A stretch of 64,000 nt of DNA from Massilia phosphatilytica (GTDB lineage Bacteria; Pseudomonadota; Gammaproteobacteria; Burkholderiales; Burkholderiaceae_D): positions 310,001 through 374,000 of the forward strand of contig NZ_PUIP01000001.1 of assembly GCF_002968015.1 (NCBI RefSeq), in the 5' to 3' direction. Position numbers and translations under genes: made by a program. The notes beneath the pieces are model-generated. The model made no database searches and had not been told where the DNA came from. It saw only the letters and a program-made list of their open reading frames with translations. Below are positions 8,363-18,102 of the stretch, one piece after another (position 1 is the first letter of the stretch; each line of letters starts with the position of its first letter).

Positions 8363-9955
8363 ATGCGACGCTGGAATGGCTGGGGAGACGATACGATCGA
8401 AGTGGCGCTGGGCGAGTCCGCGCTGGATTTCCTGCGCGGGCAGATCGGCGCGGGCACGTCCCCGCGCGACGCGGCGTTCGACGCGTTGTGCGCTTCCCTG
8501 CCGCCGAGTCGCCTGCCGGCGCATCCGCTGGTTGACGCGAGCCCGCAAACCCGCCTGACGCATGCGACGGGCCAGAGCCTGCAGGACTGGCTGCGCCTGC
8601 GTTACGGTCGCATCGTCACGGCGCCGGATGCCGTCGCGTTCCCGGAAAGCGGCGATGACGTGCGCACCCTGCTGCGCTGGGCCGCGGACCACGACGCGGC
8701 CGTCGTCCCGTATGGCGGCGGCACGAGCGTCGCCGGGCACCTGGACGCCGTCGGCGCGCGGCCCACCTTGTGCGTCGACATGGCGCGCATGCGCGCGCTC
8801 CTCTCCATCGATGCGGAGGCCCAGCTGGCCGTGTTCGAAGCCGGGGTGGCCGGGCCGGACCTGGAAGCGCAGCTGCGCGCGCATGGCTGCACGCTCGGCC
8901 ACTTCCCGCAATCGTTCGATTATTCCACGCTGGGCGGCTGGGTCGTCACGCGCTCGTCCGGCCAGCAATCGCTGCGCTATGGGCGCATCGAGCAGCTGTT
9001 CGCCGGCGGCCGCGTGGAGACGCCGGCCGGCCCGCTCGCCATCCCGACCTTTCCCGCCTCCGCCGCCGGCCCGGACCTGCGTGAACTGGTGCTCGGGTCG
9101 GAAGGGCGGCTCGGCATCCTGACGGAAGCGGCGGTGCGCATCAGCCGCCTGCCGCCGTACGAAGCCTTCCACGCCGTGTTCTTCCCCGACTGGACGGCGG
9201 CCGAGCGGGCCGTGCGCACCATCGTGCAGGCGCGATTGGGCCTGTCGATGCTGCGCCTGTCGAATGCCGTGGAGACGGCGACGATGCTCACCCTGGCCGG
9301 CCACGGCCGCCAGGTGGCGCTGCTGGAGACGTGGCTGAAGCTGCGCGGCGCGGGTGCCGGCAAATGCATGCTGCTGGTGGGCGCGAGCGGAGAGAAAGGG
9401 CAGGCGCGCGCCGCGCTGAAGGCCGCTTTATCTCTTGCGCGGCGCGACGGCGGCGTGCACGCGGGCCAGGGCCTGGGCGAGCGGTGGAAGCGCAACCGCT
9501 TCCGCAACGTCTACCTGCGCAACAGCGCATGGGCGCACGGCTATGCGATCGACACGGTGGAGACGGCGCTCGACTGGCCCCGCGTCACGCCCGCGATGCG
9601 CGCCATCGAGCGGGCCGCGCACGACGCCCTCGCGCGCCACGGCGAGCGGGTGCACGCGTACACACATTTGTCGCACCTGTATCCGCAGGGCGCGAGCGTC
9701 TACTCGACGTTCATCTGGCGCCTGGCGGGCGATTACGACGCCGACCTCGCGCGCTGGCGCCTGTTGAAGATGGCGGTGTCCGAGGCGATCGTCGCGAGCG
9801 GCGGCACGATCAGCCACCAGCACGGCGTGGGCCGCGACCACGCGCCGTGGCTCGTGCACGAAAAGGGAGAACTGGGCATGGCGGCGCTGCGCACGCTGTT
9901 CCGCGAATTCGATCCGGACGGCCGCATGAACCCCGGCAAGCTGGTGACGCCATGA
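8363..9955 (+). CDS. FAD-binding oxidase, alkyldihydroxyacetonephosphate synthase (AGPS)-like
   Basis: This 530-residue flavoprotein of the FAD_binding_4/FAD-oxidase_C (VAO/PCMH) fold has the FAD-binding loop PYGGGTSVAGHL near residue 115 and FPQSFDYSTLGGWVVTRSSG further on. The C-terminal GGTISHQHGVGRDHAPWL (His485, Gln486, His487) aligns with the His-rich active-site motif of alkyl-DHAP synthase, where the family usually has three histidines. AGPS exchanges the acyl chain of acyl-DHAP for a fatty alcohol to form an ether lipid. Glycolate- or lactate-oxidase-like roles are alternatives. It is the first gene of a four-gene operon, with GGGGAAAAG before the ATG, and its stop overlaps the next start (ATGA). 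Confidence 0.82.
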   Translation: MRRWNGWGDDTIEVALGESALDFLRGQIGAGTSPRDAAFDALCASLPPSRLPAHPLVDASPQTRLTHATGQSLQDWLRLRYGRIVTAPDAVAFPESGDDVRTLLRWAADHDAAVVPYGGGTSVAGHLDAVGARPTLCVDMARMRALLSIDAEAQLAVFEAGVAGPDLEAQLRAHGCTLGHFPQSFDYSTLGGWVVTRSSGQQSLRYGRIEQLFAGGRVETPAGPLAIPTFPASAAGPDLRELVLGSEGRLGILTEAAVRISRLPPYEAFHAVFFPDWTAAERAVRTIVQARLGLSMLRLSNAVETATMLTLAGHGRQVALLETWLKLRGAGAGKCMLLVGASGEKGQARAALKAALSLARRDGGVHAGQGLGERWKRNRFRNVYLRNSAWAHGYAIDTVETALDWPRVTPAMRAIERAAHDALARHGERVHAYTHLSHLYPQGASVYSTFIWRLAGDYDADLARWRLLKMAVSEAIVASGGTISHQHGVGRDHAPWLVHEKGELGMAALRTLFREFDPDGRMNPGKLVTP

Positions 9956-11517
9956 GCGGACCATTCTCCGCGCTGTGGCGGCGGAGCGGCCGCGCGGATC
10001 TGGCGGAATTGCTGGCGCGCGACTGGGACGTGCTCGTGATCGGCGGCGGCATCAGCGGCGCGGGCGTGCTGCTGGAGGCCGCGCGGCGTGGACTCCAGGC
10101 GCTGCTCGTCGAACGCCACGATTTCGCGTGGGGCACGTCGAGCCGCTCGTCGAAACTCGTGCACGGCGGCCTGCGCTACCTGAAGGATGGTCACGTGCGG
10201 CTGACGGCGGAATCCGTGCGCGAGCGCGAGATGCTGCTGCGCTGCGCGCCGGGTCTCGTCGAACCGCAGGGCTTCGCGTTCGCGCACTACGATGGCGCGC
10301 GTGGCCGGCGCAGCTTCCTGGCCGGCCTCGCGCTCTACGACGTGATGGCGGGCCGGCGCGAGCGGCACTGGCTCGATGCCGACGAATTCCTGATGGCGGC
10401 GCCGAACGTGAAGCGGGACGGCCTCGCGGGCGGCATCGTCTACACGGATGCCCGCACGGACGATGCGCGGCTCGTGCTGCGCGTGCTGCGCGAGGCGCTC
10501 GACCATGGCGCGGCGGCCGTCAATTATCTCGGCGCGCGTGCGCTGCTGCGCTCCGGTGATCGCGTGTGCGGGGCGATGCTCGCCGGCGACGGTACGGACT
10601 GCGAGGTGCGCGCCCGGGTCGTCGTCGATGCGACGGGTGCGTGGTCCGGCCCCCTGCACGGCGCCGGTCCGCGCCTGCGCCCCCTGCGCGGCAGCCATCT
10701 CGTCCTGCCCGCGTGGCGGCTGCCGCTGGCGCGGGCCGTCAGCCTGATGCACCCGCACGACGGGCGGCCAGTGTTCGCGTTTCCGTGGGAGGGGGCGACG
10801 CTGGTCGGCACGACGGACCTCGACCATACCGGGGACATGGAGCGCGCGGCCCGGATCACGCGCGCGGAAGTGGCTTACCTGATGGCGGCCCTGCAGGCGC
10901 AGTTCCCACATCTGCAACTAACCGATGAGGACATCCTCTCGACCTACGCGGGCGTGCGCCCCGTCATTGCGGGCAAGGAGGGCGGGGCGCCATCGCAGGA
11001 AGGGCGCGAGCATGTCGCGTGGAGCAGTCCTGGCCTCGTCGCCATCGCCGGCGGCAAGCTGACGACGTTCCGCGCCATCGCACTCGACGCGCTGCGGCTC
11101 GTGAAGCAGCAACTGCCCGGTTGGGACGATCCGCTCGATGCCTGCGCCGTGTTCGCACCCGTGCCGCACGACGGCCCAGGCGTGCCGCGGCGCCTCCACG
11201 GGCGCTATGGCGCGTGCGCGGCCGCGTTGCTGGATGCCGCACGGCCGGGCGAACTGGAACGCATCCCCGGCACGGAAACCGCGTGGGCCGAACTGCGCTG
11301 GGCCGCGCGCGCCGAAGCCGTACGTCACCTGGACGACCTGCTGCTGCGCCGCACGCGTCTCGGCCTGCTGCTGCGCGACGGCGGTGCGGCGCACATGGAC
11401 CGCATCCGCGCCATCTGCCAGCCGGAACTCGGCTGGGACGATGCGCGCTGGGCGCTGGAAGTCTCGGCGTACCGCGCGCACTGGACCACTCATCACGGCC
11501 TGCCTCATGAACACTGA
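9952..11517 (+). CDS. GlpD-like FAD-dependent glycerol-3-phosphate dehydrogenase/oxidase
   Basis: The 521-residue protein begins with the Rossmann motif [22 protein letters not shown]. The DAO/GlpD signature [16 protein letters not shown] follows, and the C-terminal GlpD-type domain includes the [16 protein letters not shown] region. GlpD enzymes oxidise sn-glycerol-3-phosphate to dihydroxyacetone phosphate and pass electrons to quinone at the inner membrane. Its start overlaps the stop of the flavoprotein gene by four bases, and its end overlaps the kinase start by 11, so the three are translationally coupled. It may supply or consume DHAP for the AGPS-like partner. It is probably a paralogue of the housekeeping glpD, which is inference from context. 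Confidence 0.88.
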   Translation: MSGPFSALWRRSGRADLAELLARDWDVLVIGGGISGAGVLLEAARRGLQALLVERHDFAWGTSSRSSKLVHGGLRYLKDGHVRLTAESVREREMLLRCAPGLVEPQGFAFAHYDGARGRRSFLAGLALYDVMAGRRERHWLDADEFLMAAPNVKRDGLAGGIVYTDARTDDARLVLRVLREALDHGAAAVNYLGARALLRSGDRVCGAMLAGDGTDCEVRARVVVDATGAWSGPLHGAGPRLRPLRGSHLVLPAWRLPLARAVSLMHPHDGRPVFAFPWEGATLVGTTDLDHTGDMERAARITRAEVAYLMAALQAQFPHLQLTDEDILSTYAGVRPVIAGKEGGAPSQEGREHVAWSSPGLVAIAGGKLTTFRAIALDALRLVKQQLPGWDDPLDACAVFAPVPHDGPGVPRRLHGRYGACAAALLDAARPGELERIPGTETAWAELRWAARAEAVRHLDDLLLRRTRLGLLLRDGGAAHMDRIRAICQPELGWDDARWALEVSAYRAHWTTHHGLPHEH

Positions 11518-13072
11518 CACGACGACGATCCTCGCCATCGACAACGGCACCCAGAGCGTGCGCGCGCTGCTGTTCGACCTCGCCGGGAACATCGTCGCCA
11601 AATCGCAGGTGATGCTGGACCCGTATTTCTCCACGCACCCCGGCTGGGCCGAGCACGATCCGGAGGATTACTGGCAGGCGCTGTGCCGCGCATGCCAGGG
11701 CCTGTGGACGCAGCCGGGCGTGCGCCGCGATTCCATCGCCGGCGTCGCGGTGACGACCCAGCGCGGCACCGTCATCAACCTCGACCGCGACGGCCGGCCG
11801 CTGCGGCCTGCGATCACGTGGCTCGACCAGCGCCACACGGATACCGTGCCGCCCATGGCGTGGTGGTGGCGCACCGCGTTCAAGCTGGCGCGCGTGGACG
11901 GCACCATCGATTACTTCCGTGGCGAAGCGGAGATCAACTGGATCCGGGCGCACGAGCCGAAGGTGTGGGCCGCGACCGACAAGTTCCTGCTGCTGTCCGG
12001 CTACCTGAACTGGCGGCTGTGCGGGCGTTTCGCGGATTCGTCCGGGTCGCAGGTCGCTTACGTCCCGTTCGATTACAGGCGCCGCCGCTGGGCCGGTCCG
12101 CGCGACTGGAAGTGGCAGGCACTGGCCGTCGAGCCCCGCATGCTGCCGGAACTCGTGGAGCCGGGCGACCCTCTGGGCGAGATCGGCCGCGCCGCGAGCG
12201 AGGCGACCGGCATCCCGGCCGGCACGCCGCTGCTGGCCGCGGCGGCCGACAAAGCCTGCGAAGTGATCGGCGCCGGCTGCCGCGAGCCGCATGTGGGATG
12301 CCTCAGCTACGGCACGACGGCGACCATCAACACGACGGGCACGCGCTATGTCGAGGTGACGCCGTTCCTGCCGCCGTATCCGGCCGCGATCCCCGGCGCG
12401 TACAGCAGCGAGGTGCAGGTGTTCCGGGGCTACTGGATGGTCAACTGGTTCAAGGAGCAGTTCGGCCACCGCGAGCAGCAGCGCGCGCTGGCGGAAGACG
12501 TGGCGCCCGAACACCTGTTCGACCAGCTGGCGAGTTCCGTCCCGCCCGGATCGATGGGCCTGATGCTGCAGCCGTACTGGACACCGGGCATCCGCGTGCC
12601 GGGCCGCGAGGCGAAAGGCGCCATCGTCGGCTTCGGCGACGTGCACACGCGGGCGCACGTGTACCGTGCGATCCTGGAAGGGCTCGCGTACGCGCTGCGC
12701 GAAGGGAAGGAGCGCATCGAGAAGAGAAGCGGCGTGGCGATCACGGAACTGCGCGTGTCCGGCGGCGGCTCGCAAAGCGATTGCGCGATGCAGCTGACGG
12801 CCGACATCTTCGGCCTGCCGACGGCGCGGCCGCACGTCTACGAGACGTCGGGCCTTGGCGCGGCGATCGACGCGGCCGTGGGGCTGGGCCTGCACCGCGA
12901 CTTCGCCACGGCGATGGGCGCGATGACGCGGGTGGGGCGCGTGTTCGAGCCGGTGCCGGCGCACCGCGACGTGTACGAGCGGCTGTACCGGCGGGTCTAT
13001 CTGAAGATGTATCGGCGGTTGCAGCCGTTGTATCGTGAGATTGCGGAGATTACGGGGTATCCTGGGCGATGA
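11507..13072 (+). CDS. FGGY-family carbohydrate kinase (glycerol/xylulose kinase-like)
   Basis: This 521-residue sugar or polyol kinase has the N-terminal phosphate-binding motif [19 protein letters not shown]. The substrate-side [13 protein letters not shown] segment, the [10 protein letters not shown] region and the C-terminal ATP-site motif [19 protein letters not shown] are also visible. FGGY kinases phosphorylate glycerol, xylulose, ribulose and similar substrates with ATP. Next to a GlpD-like dehydrogenase, a glycerol or alkylglycerol substrate is the natural guess, but the substrate residues cannot be judged here. The start lies inside the end of the previous gene (11-base overlap), and the stop overlaps the next ATG. 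Confidence 0.88.
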   Translation: MNTDTTTILAIDNGTQSVRALLFDLAGNIVAKSQVMLDPYFSTHPGWAEHDPEDYWQALCRACQGLWTQPGVRRDSIAGVAVTTQRGTVINLDRDGRPLRPAITWLDQRHTDTVPPMAWWWRTAFKLARVDGTIDYFRGEAEINWIRAHEPKVWAATDKFLLLSGYLNWRLCGRFADSSGSQVAYVPFDYRRRRWAGPRDWKWQALAVEPRMLPELVEPGDPLGEIGRAASEATGIPAGTPLLAAAADKACEVIGAGCREPHVGCLSYGTTATINTTGTRYVEVTPFLPPYPAAIPGAYSSEVQVFRGYWMVNWFKEQFGHREQQRALAEDVAPEHLFDQLASSVPPGSMGLMLQPYWTPGIRVPGREAKGAIVGFGDVHTRAHVYRAILEGLAYALREGKERIEKRSGVAITELRVSGGGSQSDCAMQLTADIFGLPTARPHVYETSGLGAAIDAAVGLGLHRDFATAMGAMTRVGRVFEPVPAHRDVYERLYRRVYLKMYRRLQPLYREIAEITGYPGR

Positions 13073-13527
13073 CGACGACAAAGACGAAGTACGACAAACT
13101 GTTTGCCGTGTATGAGGAATACACGCGGGCGATCGCCGGCGTGAACGATCCGATGGCTGCAATGTTGTGTGCTTCGTGGGAGGCCACAAAACGGACCTAT
13201 GAACAGGCACTCGCGTCAGGCGGCAAGACATCGCAACTGGCAGCCGGCATGGAGCAGGGCTTGCGTGAACTGCCGATGGCGTTGCGCGCGGAAGGCGGCA
13301 AGCATGCCGAGATCCTGGGGATCTTGCACCGTGCGATTGCCACGCACTTGCCGGAATTCTTCAAGCACGACGCAGCGCTGCTGGCCGCGATTGTCGAACG
13401 CTCGAAGATCAGGAATGCGCGGGAATATTATCTGGTCCGGCACCGCATCGACGCGCTGGAAGGCGACGCCGGCGCGCTCGCGGAGCGCGACCTGCTGTAC
13501 CAGCTCATCGATCGATTCGAATCGTGA
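13069..13527 (+). CDS. Conserved hypothetical protein in the lipid-like operon
   Basis: The 152-residue product is soluble, mostly helical by composition and has no signal peptide or recognisable motif. It is rich in Ala, Leu, Glu and Lys, with a [27 protein letters not shown]-terminal helix region. Its ATG overlaps the kinase stop (ATGA), so it is the fourth and last gene of the operon and probably contributes to the same process. I do not recognise a family and propose no function. Confidence 0.7.
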   Translation: MTTTKTKYDKLFAVYEEYTRAIAGVNDPMAAMLCASWEATKRTYEQALASGGKTSQLAAGMEQGLRELPMALRAEGGKHAEILGILHRAIATHLPEFFKHDAALLAAIVERSKIRNAREYYLVRHRIDALEGDAGALAERDLLYQLIDRFES

Positions 13528-13686
13528 CGGGACACCCTCGAGTTGATACGGGACCCGGCCCGCACCTCCCCGCCGGTTGCCGATAATCAGTTCAACCCGG
13601 TCTGAATGGTCGCCCGAAATTGTTGTGCAGGTACCGGCTTGCCATGGCGATCGCTGGCTTGGCGCGGGCCTCGATAGGCGCTGCGC

Positions 13687-15018
13687 TCAATACACTGCCG
13701 CGTCCTGCATCACATTCCACGCCGCCCCGACGATGGTCGACTCCACCCGGTTACGCCCCCCAGCCTTGGCCGCATACATGGCCCGGTCCGCGCACACGAA
13801 CAGGTTGTCGACCGCATCGAGCTGCGTCGGCACGATCGTCGCCACGCCCACGGACACTGTGAGCCAGCTCGAGGTTGTCGAGCCCGGGTTCGGGATTTCC
13901 AGCGCCGCGACGGCCGCGCGGATCATCTCGGCCACGCGCGTCGCGGTTTCCGCGGGCGTTTCCGCGAACAGCAGCACGAATTCCTCGCCGCCGTAGCGGG
14001 CCGCGAGGTCGGTCGGGCGCGCGGCGTGATCCTGCAGCGTCTGCGCGACCTTCTGCAGGCAGACGTCGCCCGCCGCGTGGCCCAGCGTGTCGTTGTACAG
14101 CTTGAAGTGGTCGACGTCCAGCACCACCAGCGACAGCGGCTCGGCGTTGCGGATGGCGCGGTGCCATTCCTTGTCCAGGAAGGCGTCGAAGTGGCGCCGG
14201 TTGGCGATCTTGGTCAGCGGGTCCAGCATCGCGGCGCGCTGCAGCGCGTCCTCGGACTGCTTGTGGTGCGTGATGTCGTGCAGCAGGACGACGAACAGGC
14301 CGTCGGCCGCATGCATCGGCGTCATCGTCAGGTCCATCGCGCGCAGGCCGCCGTCGCGGTGGCGGATCTTGACCTCGCGCGTGCCGTAGGTCAGCGCATC
14401 GAGGCCGTCGCAGCAACCGGGTTCATTGCAGTCCAGCAGGTCCTGCAGCGACTTCCCGACCAGTTCCTCGGGCGCATAGCCCAGGTAGCGGTCGCAGGCC
14501 GGGTTCGCGTACTGCACGCGGCCGCAGCCTTCGACGATCAGGAGGCCCTGGTCCATGCTGTTGACGATCATGCGCAGGCGGTCGGTCTGCTCCGACTGGG
14601 TGTCGGTGCTGCTGCGCAGGCGCAGCTGGGCGCGCACGCGGGCGCAGACTTCTTCCAGGCGCAGGGGCTTCGGGATGTAGTCGGCGGCGCCCGTGTCGAA
14701 ACCGGCGACGATGTCCTCCGTCGCGCCGCGCGCGCTCATGAAGATCACGGGAATGCGCGTCGTGGCCGGATGCGCCTTCAGGCGGCGGCACGTCTCCAGG
14801 CCGTCGATGCCGGGCATGACGACATCCAGCAGGATCAGGTCCGGCTTGACGCGTTGGGCGATGTCCAGGGCGCGGTCGCCGGAAGTGGCGACGAACGTCT
14901 GGTAGCCTTGACGCAGCATCATCGAACGCAGCACGCCGAGGTTGTCGGGCGCATCATCGACAATGAGGATGGCAGGCTTGCGCGGGTCGGCAAGCGGCAC
15001 GGTCGCTGGGTTGGTCAT
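13687..15018 (-). CDS. Diguanylate cyclase: REC–PAS–GGDEF response regulator
   Basis: The 443-residue protein makes cyclic di-GMP from two GTP under two-component control. Residues 15–130 form a receiver domain, with the phospho-acceptor Asp65 in LILLDVVMPG. A PAS segment (about 150–260, CGRVQYANPACDRYLGYAPEE) follows. The C-terminal GGDEF domain has the active-site motif GGEEF. RPTD lies five residues before GGEEF, matching the RxxD inhibitory site, so product feedback inhibition is expected. No histidine kinase is adjacent. Its input signal and any PAS ligand are unknown. Confidence 0.93.
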   Translation of the reverse strand: MTNPATVPLADPRKPAILIVDDAPDNLGVLRSMMLRQGYQTFVATSGDRALDIAQRVKPDLILLDVVMPGIDGLETCRRLKAHPATTRIPVIFMSARGATEDIVAGFDTGAADYIPKPLRLEEVCARVRAQLRLRSSTDTQSEQTDRLRMIVNSMDQGLLIVEGCGRVQYANPACDRYLGYAPEELVGKSLQDLLDCNEPGCCDGLDALTYGTREVKIRHRDGGLRAMDLTMTPMHAADGLFVVLLHDITHHKQSEDALQRAAMLDPLTKIANRRHFDAFLDKEWHRAIRNAEPLSLVVLDVDHFKLYNDTLGHAAGDVCLQKVAQTLQDHAARPTDLAARYGGEEFVLLFAETPAETATRVAEMIRAAVAALEIPNPGSTTSSWLTVSVGVATIVPTQLDAVDNLFVCADRAMYAAKAGGRNRVESTIVGAAWNVMQDAAVY

Positions 15019-15152
15019 ACGCTGCTTTGCGGGGACTGCACGTTTATATTGCGTGCAAAATCATACACCCGCAGAGCTGACATGGGGCAATAAGTTCTTT
15101 TACGACTGGGAAAATTTGTAACTTTTGCGCAACTGACAAGTGTTTGACTTGT

Positions 15153-15166
15153 TCAACAATTGTTGA
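15153..15166. promoter_or_regulatory. Perfect 14-base palindrome, possible operator
   Basis: TCAACAATTGTTGA is a perfect palindrome in the AT-rich stretch between the aminotransferase 3' end and the promoter region of the GGDEF gene. It is two bases from the strong hairpin at 15168–15193. It could be a dimeric regulator site or simply part of the terminator region. No regulator can be assigned. Confidence 0.3.
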
Positions 15167-15167
15167 T

Positions 15168-15193
15168 GCCCGTCGGCATCAATGCCGACGGGC
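15168..15193 (-). terminator. Strong hairpin downstream of the aminotransferase gene
   Basis: GCCCGTCGGCAT pairs perfectly with ATGCCGACGGGC around a two-base loop. The hairpin lies 12 bases past the stop of the aminotransferase gene (minus strand). No long T-run follows on the minus strand, so it may be an imperfect intrinsic terminator or an RNA-stabilising 3' hairpin. Confidence 0.6.
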
Positions 15194-15205
15194 TTGCGCG
15201 GGATC

Positions 15206-16399
15206 TTACATCTGATCCTTGATCAGCTTGCCGAGGGTGGCAATGCCTTCGCGGATGCGTTCCGGCGGCACCGTCACGAACGACAGGCGCAGCGTGTTCG
15301 TTTCCGGCTTGTTCGCGTAGAACGGGGCGCCCGGGACGAACGCGACGCGGGCGGCGATCGCCTGGTCCAGCAGTTTCATCGCGTCGATGTGTTTCGGCAG
15401 CGTGACCCAGATGAACATGCCGCCTTCAGGACGGGTCCACGTCACGCCTTCCGGGAACTGCTCGGCCATCGCGTCCAGCATCACCTGGCACTGGTTGGCG
15501 TAAAGATTGCGGATGGTCGGAATGTGTTCGTTCAGGAAGCCGTCCTTGACGACTTCGTGCACGACCATCTGCGTCAAGGTCGCGGTGTGCAGGTCGGCGG
15601 CCTGCTTGGCCAGCTCGAGGCGGCGCACGAGCGGCAGCGGGGCGACGACGTAGCCCAGGCGGATGCCCGGCGTCAGCACTTTCGAGAACGAGCCCATGTA
15701 GATGACGCCATCCGGGTTCATCGACAGCATGCGCGGCATCGGCTCGCCCTTGTACGACAGCGCGCCGTACGGATCGTCCTCGATCAGCGGCAGGCCGAGG
15801 CGGGCGCAGGTTTCCACCAGTTCGCGGCGGCGCTCGATCGACAGCGAGCGGCCGGTCGGGTTTTGGAAGTTCGGCAGCGAGTACAGCAGGCGTGCCCCCT
15901 TGGCCAGCGGCTCGATCGACGACGGCACCAGGCCGTGGTCGTCCGTCTCGACCGACTGGAATTCCGGACGGTAGACCGAGAAGGCCTGCAGCGCGCCGAG
16001 GTAGCTGGGGGTTTCCACCAGCACGCGCGAGCCTTCGTCGATCAGGACCTTGCCGAGCAGGTCGAGGGCCTGCTGCGAGCCGGACACCATCAGGATCTGT
16101 TCCGGCACGATCGTGCTGCCTTCCGTGGACAGGTAGTTCGCCACCCATTCGCGCAGCGGCGCGTAGCCGTCCGTCGGGCCGTACTGCAGGGCCTGCTTGC
16201 CGTTTTCGCTGAGCACCTTGTCGTAGGCTGCCTTCATGCGTTCGACGGGGAAGGTGGCGGGCGAAGGCAGGCCGCCGGCGAAGGAAATGATTTCCGGACG
16301 CTGGGTGATCTTCAGGATCTCGCGGATCGCCGAGCTTTGCAGCTGCTGGGCGCGCTCCGAGAACTGCCACTGGATGGGATTGGGATTTTCGATTTTCAT
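15206..16399 (-). CDS. PLP-dependent aminotransferase, class I/II (LysN/MocR-catalytic type)
   Basis: The 397-residue fold-type I aminotransferase starts IQWQFSERAQQLQSSAIREIL and has FAGGLPSPATFP, GPTDGYAPLREW, the substrate-site YSLPNFQNPTGRSL and the PLP lysine in YMGSFSKVLTPGIRLGY. This subfamily includes 2-aminoadipate, branched-chain and aromatic aminotransferases, and the exact amino donor is not determinable. It lacks the GntR DNA-binding domain found in MocR regulators, so it is an enzyme. RidA lies upstream on the same strand, about 130 bases away. RidA removes reactive enamines made by PLP enzymes, which fits a functional pairing. Confidence 0.88.
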   Translation of the reverse strand: MKIENPNPIQWQFSERAQQLQSSAIREILKITQRPEIISFAGGLPSPATFPVERMKAAYDKVLSENGKQALQYGPTDGYAPLREWVANYLSTEGSTIVPEQILMVSGSQQALDLLGKVLIDEGSRVLVETPSYLGALQAFSVYRPEFQSVETDDHGLVPSSIEPLAKGARLLYSLPNFQNPTGRSLSIERRRELVETCARLGLPLIEDDPYGALSYKGEPMPRMLSMNPDGVIYMGSFSKVLTPGIRLGYVVAPLPLVRRLELAKQAADLHTATLTQMVVHEVVKDGFLNEHIPTIRNLYANQCQVMLDAMAEQFPEGVTWTRPEGGMFIWVTLPKHIDAMKLLDQAIAARVAFVPGAPFYANKPETNTLRLSFVTVPPERIREGIATLGKLIKDQM

Positions 16400-16475
16400 A
16401 CTGGTCTCACAGGAAGGGCCACGATGGTGCGTCGGCCATTATAAAGCACGCCGGGTAGGCTGCTCTCTCAATAGA

Positions 16476-16500
16476 GGAGCATGCCTGTTGGGCATGCTCC
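16476..16500. terminator. Hairpin between ridA and the aminotransferase gene
   Basis: GGAGCATGCC and GGCATGCTCC form a ten-base-pair stem around a five-base loop. A short T-run follows on the plus strand only, yet both flanking genes are on the minus strand. It may therefore act as a processing or stabilising hairpin rather than a classic terminator. Confidence 0.5.
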
Positions 16501-16528
16501 GGTTAAATTTTTATTGCCGGGGTATAGT

Positions 16529-16990
16529 TTACGCCACTTCGGCGATCAGTTCGATCTCGACGCAGGCGCCCAGCGGCAGCGACGACACGCCAAAGGCCGA
16601 GCGCGCGTGCTTGCCGGCGTCGCCGAACACTTCGCCCAGCAGTTCCGAGCAGCCGTTCGTGACGAGGTGCTGTTCCGTGTAGTCCGGCGTCGACGCGACC
16701 AGGCTCATCACCTTGACGATGCGCTTCACGCGGTTCAGGTCGCCGCCGACCGCCGCCTGCAGCGTGCCGATCAGGTCGACCGCCACGGCGCGCGCCGCCG
16801 CCTTGCCCTGTTCCGTCGTCTTGTCGCGGCCCAGGATGCCGGTGTTCACCGTACCGTCCGCATTCTTGGAAATGTGGCCGGACAGGAAGATCGTGTTGCC
16901 GGTCTGCGCATACATGACGTAGGCAGCCGCCGGCGTCGCCGGTGCCGAGAGGGTGATGTTCAGTGCGTTGAGTTTGTCGTAGACGGACAT
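16529..16990 (-). CDS. RidA/YjgF/RutC family protein
   Basis: The 153-residue protein is of the trimeric RidA superfamily, which hydrolyses reactive enamine/imine intermediates released by PLP enzymes in the cytoplasm. Visible features are the IFLSGHISKNADGTVNTGIL strand pair, the KAAARAVAVDLIGTLQAAVGGDLNRVKRIV helix and the C-terminal VSSLPLGACVEIELIAEVA, where LPLGA–VEIE is the usual ending motif. The protein is about 20 residues longer than classic RidA, placing it in the YjgF-like subgroup near the N-terminally extended members. GGGGAA precedes the ATG. Confidence 0.9.
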   Translation of the reverse strand: MSVYDKLNALNITLSAPATPAAAYVMYAQTGNTIFLSGHISKNADGTVNTGILGRDKTTEQGKAAARAVAVDLIGTLQAAVGGDLNRVKRIVKVMSLVASTPDYTEQHLVTNGCSELLGEVFGDAGKHARSAFGVSSLPLGACVEIELIAEVA

Positions 16991-17071
16991 GGATTCCCCA
17001 GGGTTGTTTGAAAAGAAAGCCGTTATTGTACGACTTGCCGGCGGGCGTGCGCAGCGCTGAACGCATATCCA

Positions 17072-17992
17072 TTATCGCCTCACCTGCATGCGTCGCCCCA
17101 GCGCGACGGTCGCGATCACGGCCAGGGCGAAGCCGACGTTGGCCGGCGTGAGCGTCTCGCCCAGCAGCACGGCGGCGCCGGCCAGCGACAGGAACGGCTG
17201 CAGCAGCTGCACCTGTCCCACGCGCGCCACGCCACCCAGCGCCAGGCCGCGGTACCAGAAAAAGAAGCCGATGAACATCGAGCCGACCGTGATGTAGGCG
17301 AACCCGAGCCAGCTGGCCGGACCGACCGTGCCCAGGCGGCCGAGCTGCTCGCCTTCGAGGGCTAGCAGCAGGATCGCGGCGGGGACGGCGGCCAGCACGA
17401 GCGCCCAGCAGATCGTTTCCTGCCCGCCCAGCGTGCGCGCGAGGCGACCGCCTTCCGCATACCCGGCCGCCGCGGAGACGATGGCGCCGAACATCAGCAG
17501 GTCGGCCGGCTGCAGCGCGCCGCCGCCCTGGCTCAGCGCGAACGCGACGACCAGCCCGGAACCCAGCAGCGCCACGAGCCAGAACCCGTGCGACGGCCGC
17601 TCATAGCCCCGCAGCGCCGCGTACAGCGCCGTCGCCAGCGGCAGCATGCCCGCCAGCACGGCGCCATGCGAGGCCGGCACGCTGCGCATCGCGATCGAGC
17701 TGAGCAGCGGAAACCCGAGCACGCAACCGAGCGCCACGATGGCGAGCGGCCACAGCGCCGCGCGTCCGGGAAATGCGACGCGGCGCATGCGCAGCCAGCC
17801 GGCCGCCAGCACGGCGGCGCCCAGCGCGCGCGCCAGCGTGAGGAACAGCGGATCGAGCTCGCGCACCGCGAGCCGCGTGAATGGCAGGGTGAGGCTGAAG
17901 ATGGCGACGCCGATCAGGCCGAGCAGCATGCCGCGCGCTTCGTCGGATGGTGTGCCGATCGTCGTGGTCGGTGTGAGTGTCGTGGGACGCAT
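17072..17992 (-). CDS. EamA (DMT superfamily) metabolite exporter
   Basis: The 306-residue protein has about ten transmembrane segments and the two-fold EamA repeat (first repeat near residues 22–150, second near 170–300, ending GETLTPANVGFALAVIATVALG). It is probably an inner-membrane exporter of amino acids or other small metabolites. It is divergent from a MocR-type regulator over 110 bases, an arrangement in which the MocR protein usually controls the transporter. The first 20 residues are Thr-rich and polar, so translation might begin slightly later. Confidence 0.85.
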   Translation of the reverse strand: MRPTTLTPTTTIGTPSDEARGMLLGLIGVAIFSLTLPFTRLAVRELDPLFLTLARALGAAVLAAGWLRMRRVAFPGRAALWPLAIVALGCVLGFPLLSSIAMRSVPASHGAVLAGMLPLATALYAALRGYERPSHGFWLVALLGSGLVVAFALSQGGGALQPADLLMFGAIVSAAAGYAEGGRLARTLGGQETICWALVLAAVPAAILLLALEGEQLGRLGTVGPASWLGFAYITVGSMFIGFFFWYRGLALGGVARVGQVQLLQPFLSLAGAAVLLGETLTPANVGFALAVIATVALGRRMQVRR

Positions 17993-18102
17993 ACGTTCTC
18001 CGGTTGTCGTTGCAGCAAACTTTGGTCAGGGTTATGCTAGACCGGACGAGCAGTACAGTCCCTATACACTTACCGATATCCTTTGCGCACTGTGCTGCGA
18101 AA

